Position numbers and translations under genes: made by a program | NCBI RefSeq assembly: GCF_000507185.2 | Contig: NZ_AYTM02000002.1 | Location: forward strand, 2,898,001-2,962,000 | Length of the DNA: 64,000 nucleotides | Origin: Pseudomonas syringae KCTC 12500 | GTDB lineage: Bacteria > Pseudomonadota > Gammaproteobacteria > Pseudomonadales > Pseudomonadaceae | Direction: 5' to 3' | The notes under the pieces: model-generated | What the model saw: only the letters and a program-made list of their open reading frames with translations | Told to the model about the DNA's origin: nothing | Database searches by the model: none | Part shown: positions 58,301-64,000 of the stretch, in pieces | Numbering within the stretch: the first letter of the stretch is position 1 | Layout: each line of letters begins with the position of its first letter

Positions 58301-61300
58301 CTCGACCTCTACGGCGCGGTCGAGGAAAGCAGTCTGGCAGTCAGCGAGCGCTTTTTCGATGTGGCAGAAAATGCTCACGAAGCGCTTATCAACATGCTTG
58401 ATCAGGTGGCCGCTGGTCAGGATGTCGAGCCACGTCCCGAATGCGTGCGTGCCTTGAACCAGTTGCTGGATCAGGCGCTTGACCCTTCGGCGACCGGGCT
58501 GGTCAAGAGCGACGGCCACCGCACCTTGAGCGTTACCGAGCTCAACGCCGCCACCGCGCAGCTGGCCAGCGAGGCCGGGCACACTGAGACTGAGGTTGCC
58601 GGGCCGGACGACGAAATCGTCGAGATATTTCTGGAAGAGGCCGTCGATATCCTCGACAGCGCCGGTCAAGCCTTGCAGCGTTGGCTGGCCGATCCGGAAA
58701 ACCCCGCGCCGCTGGCCTCGCTGCAGCGCGACCTGCACACCCTCAAGGGCGGTGCGCGGATGGCTGAGGTGGCCGAGGTGGGCGATCTGGCCCACGAACT
58801 GGAAAACCTCTACGAAGGCTTGATCGACCGGCGCTTCAACCATTCGCCGACGCTGGCCGAGCTGCTGCACGAGAGCCACGACCATCTGGCGATTCTGCTC
58901 GAGCAACTGTATCGGCAGGAGGCGCTCAGCGACCCTTCGGCCTTGATCGAGGCGCTGCGCAGCTGCCGCACGCTCGAGAGCGCCGGGCCTGAGGCGCAGG
59001 CCTCGCCTGCCGCCAGTGAAGATCCTCCAGAGCATGACACCGAGCTGCGTGAAGTCTTCCTCGAGGAAGGTTTCGACATCATGGAAAGCTCGGGCGCGGC
59101 ATTGGCGCGCTGGCAGGCCGATCCGCACAACATGCTGGAAGTCGAAAACCTGCTGCGCGACCTGCACACCCTCAAGGGCGGCGCGCGGATGGTGGAAATT
59201 GCTCCGATAGGCGACCTCGCCCACGAGCTGGAGACGCTTTACGAGGGGCTTTCCGCCGGCAGCCTGCAGCCCGCGCCGTTGATGATGGGGCTGTTGCAGA
59301 GCGGCCAGGATGTGCTGGCCGACATGCTTGATGCCGTGCGCAGTGACAAGCCGCTGCCTGACGCGACCTTGCTGATTGAGAGCATTCGCAGACTGGCCAC
59401 CGACGAGCCGTCGGGCGCAGTGCTGGCTGCGCAGGGCCTGGAGATCCATCCGGAGTCGGTGGTCGCCGTGGCCCCGGTCGCCGAGGGCGAGGTCGAGCGC
59501 AGCGGCCCGGAAATGGTCAAGGTGCCTGCCGAGCAACTGGAAGACCTGGTCAACCTGGCCGGCGAAACCTCCATCTTCCGTGGACGTATTGAACAGCAGA
59601 TTATTGATTCACAGATCGCCCTGGTAGAGATGGAAACCACCATCGAGCGGATGCGCGATCAGTTGCGTCGTCTTGATATGGAAACCCAGGGGCGCATTCT
59701 CAGCCGTGAGCAGGTTCAGGCCGAGCGGCTGGGCTATGAAGAGTTCGACCCGCTGGAAATGGACCGCCATTCCCAGTTGCAGCAGTTGTCGCGCGCTTTG
59801 TTCGAATCGGCGTCCGACCTGATGGACCTCAAGGAAACCCTCGGTGCGCGCGCCCGCGACGCGGAAACGCTGCTGTCGCAACAGGCCAGGGTCAACACCC
59901 AGCTTCAGGAAGGCCTGATGCGTACGCGCATGGTGCCGTTCGAACGATTGGTGCCGCGCCTGCGTCGCGTGGTGCGCCAGGTGGCCTCGGAACTGCACAA
60001 GAAAGTCCATTTCGAAGTGGGCAACGCCGACGGTGAAATGGACCGCAACGTGCTGGAACGAATGGTCGCGCCACTGGAGCACATGCTGCGCAATGCCGTC
60101 GATCACGGGCTTGAAAGCACCGAAAAACGCATCGCTGCCGGCAAGCCGGAACAGGGCCATATCAGTCTGGAATTGATGTACGAAGGCGGCGATATGGTCA
60201 TCGAACTGAGCGATGACGGCTCGGGCGTTGACCTCGCAGCGGTACGCCGCAAGGCCATCAAGCGCGGCATGATCCATCCGGATGCCGATCTGTCCGACCA
60301 TGAAGTGCTGCCGTTCATCCTGCAGGCGGGTTTTTCCACCAGCGAGATCATCACCCAGATTTCCGGCCGTGGCGTGGGCATGGATGTGGTGCACGCCGAG
60401 GTCAAGCAACTGGGCGGTTCGATGGTCATCGACTCGGTACCGGGCCAGGGCACGCGCTTCCGTATTCGACTGCCGATTTCGGTGTCGGTCAACCGGGCGT
60501 TGATGGTGACGTGCGGCGAAGAACAGTATGCGGTGCCGCTCAATACCGTCGATGGCATCGTGCGCGTCATGGCCAATGAACTGGACGGCTATTACCAGAC
60601 CACCCCGCCGCGCTATCAATATGGTGGGCGCAGTTACGAGTTGCGCTATCTGGGCGAGTTGCTGGGCAGCAGTCCGCCCCGGCTGGCCGGGCAATTGCAG
60701 CCGCTGCCGGTGCTGCTGGTGCATCTGCAGGATCAGTGGGTGGCGGTGCAGGTCGATGCGCTGGCAGGCTCGCGCGAGATCGTGGTCAAGAGCCTCGGCC
60801 CGCAGTTCTCCAGGGTGCAGGGCATTTCCGGTGCGACCATCCTGGGTGACGGGCAAGTGGTGCTGATTCTTGATCTGATGGCGAAGATTCGTACCTTGCA
60901 GGGCTTGCCTTTAAGAGGAGGCATGGCGCCTGCCTACCACGAAGCCGAGCACGCCAGACCGCTGTTGGTGATGGTAGTGGACGATTCGGTGACGGTGCGC
61001 AAAGTTACCAGCCGCTTGCTGGAACGCCACGGCATGCACGTGCTGACCGCCAAGGACGGTGTCGATGCCATGACCCTGTTGCAGGAGCACACGCCTGACA
61101 TCATGCTGCTCGATATCGAAATGCCGCGCATGGACGGCTTTGAAGTCGCCAGCCAGATCCGCCAGGACGAACAGCTCAAGGAATTGCCTATCATCATGAT
61201 CACCTCCCGCTCGGGCCAGAAGCATCGCGATCGGGCGATGGCGGTGGGCGTCAACGAGTACCTGAGCAAGCCGTATCAGGAAACCGTATTGCTGGAGAGC

Positions 61301-61330
61301 ATCGCTTACTGGAGCCCGGCACATGTCTGA
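55346..61330 (+). CDS. chpA: hybrid chemosensory histidine kinase ChpA
   Basis: 1994 residues. Phosphotransfer modules of the HxxKG type are seen at His675, His822, His1131 and His1274; a more distant one has His49. In two modules the histidine position holds Val475 and Thr964. The kinase dimerisation region begins near 1385 (MVKVPAEQLEDLVNLAGE), and the ATPase has HMLRNAVDHGLE, DDGSGVD and GRGVGMDVV. A CheW-like domain and a C-terminal receiver (VVDDSVTVRK, LLDIEMPRMDG) follow. The P. aeruginosa protein is about 2470 residues, so this one is shorter. Start chosen at the ATG 47 bases after pilJ. Confidence 0.94.
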   Translation: MADRHDYVALEWLKGEIAETLRQARQALDLFIEDPANAAAMAECLKLVHQVHGSLQMIEFYGAALLAEEIEQLALAVQQNRVSHPVESEQLLIQAMSQLPVYLERIHSARRDLPLVVLPLLNDLRSARGESLLSETSLFAPQLVVVPPLDEQELARRNTPELPNLLRKLRQTLQAALAGLMREQGVQTQLGYMAKVFARLEQLCEDAPLGALWRIASALVETMLNGNFTNSPALRSLLKDADKELKRLAEQGVIGINQPAPEELLKSLLFYIAKSDSLAPKMLDLKDQYALADALPGNDVVNEERARMAGPDRDAMRSVIVALCEGLVRVKERLDVFVRGDRQHVSELNALLPPLRQIADTLAVLGFGQPRKVIIDQLSVVLGLAQGQREPSDAALMDVAGALLYVESTLAGMAGSHEQVSREESRLPTTDLTQIHQLVIREARTVLQQAKDVILDYIDGEWDRQRLDPLCALIVQVRGALAMIPLARAASLLAACNEYIQEHLLVDETRPTWVQLDCLADTITGIEYYLERMLEDHQAPGDQVLDMAQQSLARLGYTPAADTLEVPLLEEIITQDELLELDDRKALVSPTQTIAQVLASPVSAVNPPARNVPTSLLPPSAGEEAVDDELRDVFLEEADEVLDALREYLPRWFTSLGRDGHWDSTALTEVRRAFHTLKGSGRMVRALILSELAWSVENLLNRVLEGDVLPGIEVQQLMSEVQALLPSVIRDFAEDAQRQRDDVDLLAARAHALANGLEPPTLPAVDDPAPGKPVADEPLDPQLLEIFRQEALGHLNTLGRFLDNAEQSASPAISDAVLRALHTLKGSAHMAGVLPIAELASPLDQLVREYKANLIDIGSPELVLLRSAEPLLHKGLEQLDSTPLADIPGAAPLIEAALAMLNDRLTVVLRESDSGLRIKRNPTLLASFLAEGMDIVLDAENLLRGWRQHPGERQELSALLDELTTLGHGAHLADLPQVDELCEALLDLYGAVEESSLAVSERFFDVAENAHEALINMLDQVAAGQDVEPRPECVRALNQLLDQALDPSATGLVKSDGHRTLSVTELNAATAQLASEAGHTETEVAGPDDEIVEIFLEEAVDILDSAGQALQRWLADPENPAPLASLQRDLHTLKGGARMAEVAEVGDLAHELENLYEGLIDRRFNHSPTLAELLHESHDHLAILLEQLYRQEALSDPSALIEALRSCRTLESAGPEAQASPAASEDPPEHDTELREVFLEEGFDIMESSGAALARWQADPHNMLEVENLLRDLHTLKGGARMVEIAPIGDLAHELETLYEGLSAGSLQPAPLMMGLLQSGQDVLADMLDAVRSDKPLPDATLLIESIRRLATDEPSGAVLAAQGLEIHPESVVAVAPVAEGEVERSGPEMVKVPAEQLEDLVNLAGETSIFRGRIEQQIIDSQIALVEMETTIERMRDQLRRLDMETQGRILSREQVQAERLGYEEFDPLEMDRHSQLQQLSRALFESASDLMDLKETLGARARDAETLLSQQARVNTQLQEGLMRTRMVPFERLVPRLRRVVRQVASELHKKVHFEVGNADGEMDRNVLERMVAPLEHMLRNAVDHGLESTEKRIAAGKPEQGHISLELMYEGGDMVIELSDDGSGVDLAAVRRKAIKRGMIHPDADLSDHEVLPFILQAGFSTSEIITQISGRGVGMDVVHAEVKQLGGSMVIDSVPGQGTRFRIRLPISVSVNRALMVTCGEEQYAVPLNTVDGIVRVMANELDGYYQTTPPRYQYGGRSYELRYLGELLGSSPPRLAGQLQPLPVLLVHLQDQWVAVQVDALAGSREIVVKSLGPQFSRVQGISGATILGDGQVVLILDLMAKIRTLQGLPLRGGMAPAYHEAEHARPLLVMVVDDSVTVRKVTSRLLERHGMHVLTAKDGVDAMTLLQEHTPDIMLLDIEMPRMDGFEVASQIRQDEQLKELPIIMITSRSGQKHRDRAMAVGVNEYLSKPYQETVLLESIAYWSPAHV

Positions 61331-61793
61331 AGGCACGTTTCAGACAAGCCGTCTGACCAGCCTGACCGGCTTGCTGGTGCCGTTGAGTGACCGGCATCTG
61401 CTGCTGCCCAATGTCGCGGTCGCCGAGTTGATCGATTATCAGGATTGCAGCGCAGAGCCGGATGCCCCTGAGTGGTACCTCGGGCCGATCAGCTGGCGCG
61501 AACTGACCTTGCCACTGCTCAGCTTCGAAGCTGCCTGCGGAGGCCGCACCCGCGTTGGCGGTCGAGCCCGGATCGTGGTGCTCAACGCGCTGGGCGGACG
61601 CAACGATGTCAGATTCATCGCCCTGCTGACTCAGGGCATCCCGCGCTCGTGCAAGGTCGACAGCCAGTTGAGCTACGTCGACGTCCCGCTGGCCGAACTG
61701 GAACTGGCCGCCGTACAGATCGGCGAAACCGTAGCCCGCATTCCCGACCTCGAAGGGCTGGAACAATGGTTGGTGGATGCAGGGCTGTCATAG
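61323..61793 (+). CDS. chpC: CheW-like protein ChpC
   Basis: 156 residues with a CheW domain (LTGLLVPLSDRHLLLPNVAVAELIDYQ ... ELTLPLLSFEAACGG). It overlaps the chpA end by eight bases, so it belongs to the same operon. Position and size fit ChpC, the second adaptor of the Pil-Chp system. In P. aeruginosa chpB (methylesterase) lies between chpA and chpC and is absent here. Confidence 0.85.
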   Translation: MSEGTFQTSRLTSLTGLLVPLSDRHLLLPNVAVAELIDYQDCSAEPDAPEWYLGPISWRELTLPLLSFEAACGGRTRVGGRARIVVLNALGGRNDVRFIALLTQGIPRSCKVDSQLSYVDVPLAELELAAVQIGETVARIPDLEGLEQWLVDAGLS

Positions 61794-61800
61794 TTAAAGA

Positions 61801-61972
61801 GGACGCGGAGCGTCCAGAACGGCATGCGACGCGTAGCGCCGCACGATAGGGTGATGATCGTTCCTCACGCACAGCGTGGGAATGCCGTGCGTGACGCTCC
61901 GCGTCACAGATCTGCGCCGCGCCGCACACTCAAGGCAGGACGCGGAGCACGCTGAGCATGGGCACGATAGGG
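61801..61972. repeat. CGTTCCTCACGCTCCGCGTG-family repeat, third copy
   Basis: GGACGCGGAGCGTCC, GATCGTTCCTCACGCACAGC, GTGACGCTCCGCGTCAC and AGGACGCGGAGC in sequence, closely similar to 45322-45453. It fills the gap between convergent chpC and selO. Confidence 0.75.
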
Positions 61973-61982
61973 AATCAAAGCC

Positions 61983-63479
<1,497 letters not shown>

Positions 63480-63584
63480 TCAACGAAGCGGCGGCCTGCC
63501 TGGCTCGTCGGGCGTGTTGCAACGGTCAGAACCCGTAGACCGGGTCCCTGGGTGGTAGTTCTGGTGATCGGGCCTGCGCCCGGA

Positions 63585-64000
63585 CTACCGGTTCCGGCTT
63601 CGCTCGAAGGCGGCCAGAATCGTTCGTTCCGATTGCACCAGATAATCCTCGAGCATGCGCGTCGCCTCATCGGTCTTGCCCGCGTCCAGGCGCCCGAGTA
63701 CCGCAGCATTCATGTCCAGATAAGGCGAATGCAGAAGCTCCGGATTGTTGAGCAAGCCGAAGGCCAGCCGCAACTCTGCCGATATCTGCGCATAAAACGC
63801 CACCAGTCGCGGGCTGTCGGACCGCTCGACGATGGCCTTGTGAAACATCATGTTGGCGGTGCCCACGGCAATCCAGTCCTTCGCTTGACGCGCCTGCACG
63901 CCGGCCTCGACCGCATTGCGCATGTGCAGCACACCGGGATGCTGTGGATAAGCCTGGGCAATCGCTCCACATTCGATGAAGCGTCGAATGCGGTAGATAT
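63585..64000 (-). CDS. GntR-family regulator, C-terminal FCD part (truncated by the window edge)
   Basis: The last ~138 codons of a frame that stays open to position 64000. It fits the all-helical FCD ligand-binding domain of the FadR subgroup: an arginine-rich start (YRIRRFIECGAIAQA), then MMFHKAIVERSDSPRLVAFYAQISAELR and a final LDAGKTDEATRMLEDYLVQSERTIL. The DNA-binding half lies outside. The regulated genes cannot be identified here. Confidence 0.78.
   Translation of the reverse strand, partial: IYRIRRFIECGAIAQAYPQHPGVLHMRNAVEAGVQARQAKDWIAVGTANMMFHKAIVERSDSPRLVAFYAQISAELRLAFGLLNNPELLHSPYLDMNAAVLGRLDAGKTDEATRMLEDYLVQSERTILAAFERSRNR

Noticed and set aside
57920..59536. 538-codon minus-strand frame inside chpA
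   Set aside because: It is antisense to the conserved phosphotransfer region; long antisense frames are common in GC-rich genes and it shows no protein features.

Overview
The window looks like the chromosome of a Pseudomonas, most likely of the P. syringae group. This is inferred from gene content and order: a pilGHIJ-chpA cluster next to gshB-tonB-yqgE-ruvX-pyrR-pyrB-pyrC', then pilT-yggS-proC-yggT-metX-metW-rdgB-hemW; an SAH riboswitch in front of ahcY-metF; and many REP-like elements. No tRNA, rRNA, insertion sequence, prophage or CRISPR array was seen. Gene calls rest on recognised motifs, operon context and start-site inspection; no database search was run.

Layout. (1) 1-2644, minus: the start of an aryl polyene (APE) lipid cluster, order apeC-D-E-F-G-H, with apeH cut by the window edge. 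(2) 2952-4730: an orphan ParA ATPase, a four-copy 124-bp tandem repeat and an orphan PAAR spike-tip protein. (3) 5150-13530: a complete malonate decarboxylase operon (mdcABCDEGH), the MadLM malonate carrier and the LysR regulator MdcR. Two copies of one palindromic element lie at the two ends of this operon. (4) 13687-22719: a hemolysin III-like membrane protein, rsmE, bioA, an exported flavin amine oxidase with a long low-complexity tail, a cytochrome b561/YceI pair and the RNA helicase rhlE. (5) 23031-25607: metF and ahcY behind an S-adenosylhomocysteine riboswitch. (6) 25830-31591: a YciA-like thioesterase and a five-gene threonate/tetronate operon (ltnD-otnK-otnC-gntP-otnI). (7) 31817-36384: a YkgJ-type cysteine-cluster protein, alaC, ilvD and an unrecognised small secreted protein. 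(8) 36413-42760: a minus-strand housekeeping run (yggS, proC, yggT, metX, metW, rdgB, hemW, DUF3392). (9) 42816-51574: pilT, an NlpC/P60 hydrolase, a TM2 protein and the gshB-tonB-yqgE-ruvX-pyrR-pyrB-pyrC' run. (10) 51829-61793: the Pil-Chp chemosensory system controlling type IV pili (pilG, pilH, pilI, pilJ, chpA, a chpC-like CheW), without pilK and chpB. (11) 61983-64000: selO and the C-terminal part of a GntR/FCD regulator that runs off the window.

How the parts fit. MdcABCDEGH with MadLM take up malonate and decarboxylate it to acetyl groups. The ltn/otn genes convert threonate to dihydroxyacetone phosphate. AhcY and MetF recycle SAH and supply methyl groups, and MetX/MetW feed methionine synthesis. 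PilT and the Pil-Chp genes drive and steer twitching.

I did not find a clearly new multi-gene system. The least explained signals are the covarying palindromic elements at the two ends of the mdc operon, the 124-bp tandem array beside the orphan ParA, the FFSxxFGG-bearing tail on the exported amine oxidase, and the small secreted protein at 36025-36384.
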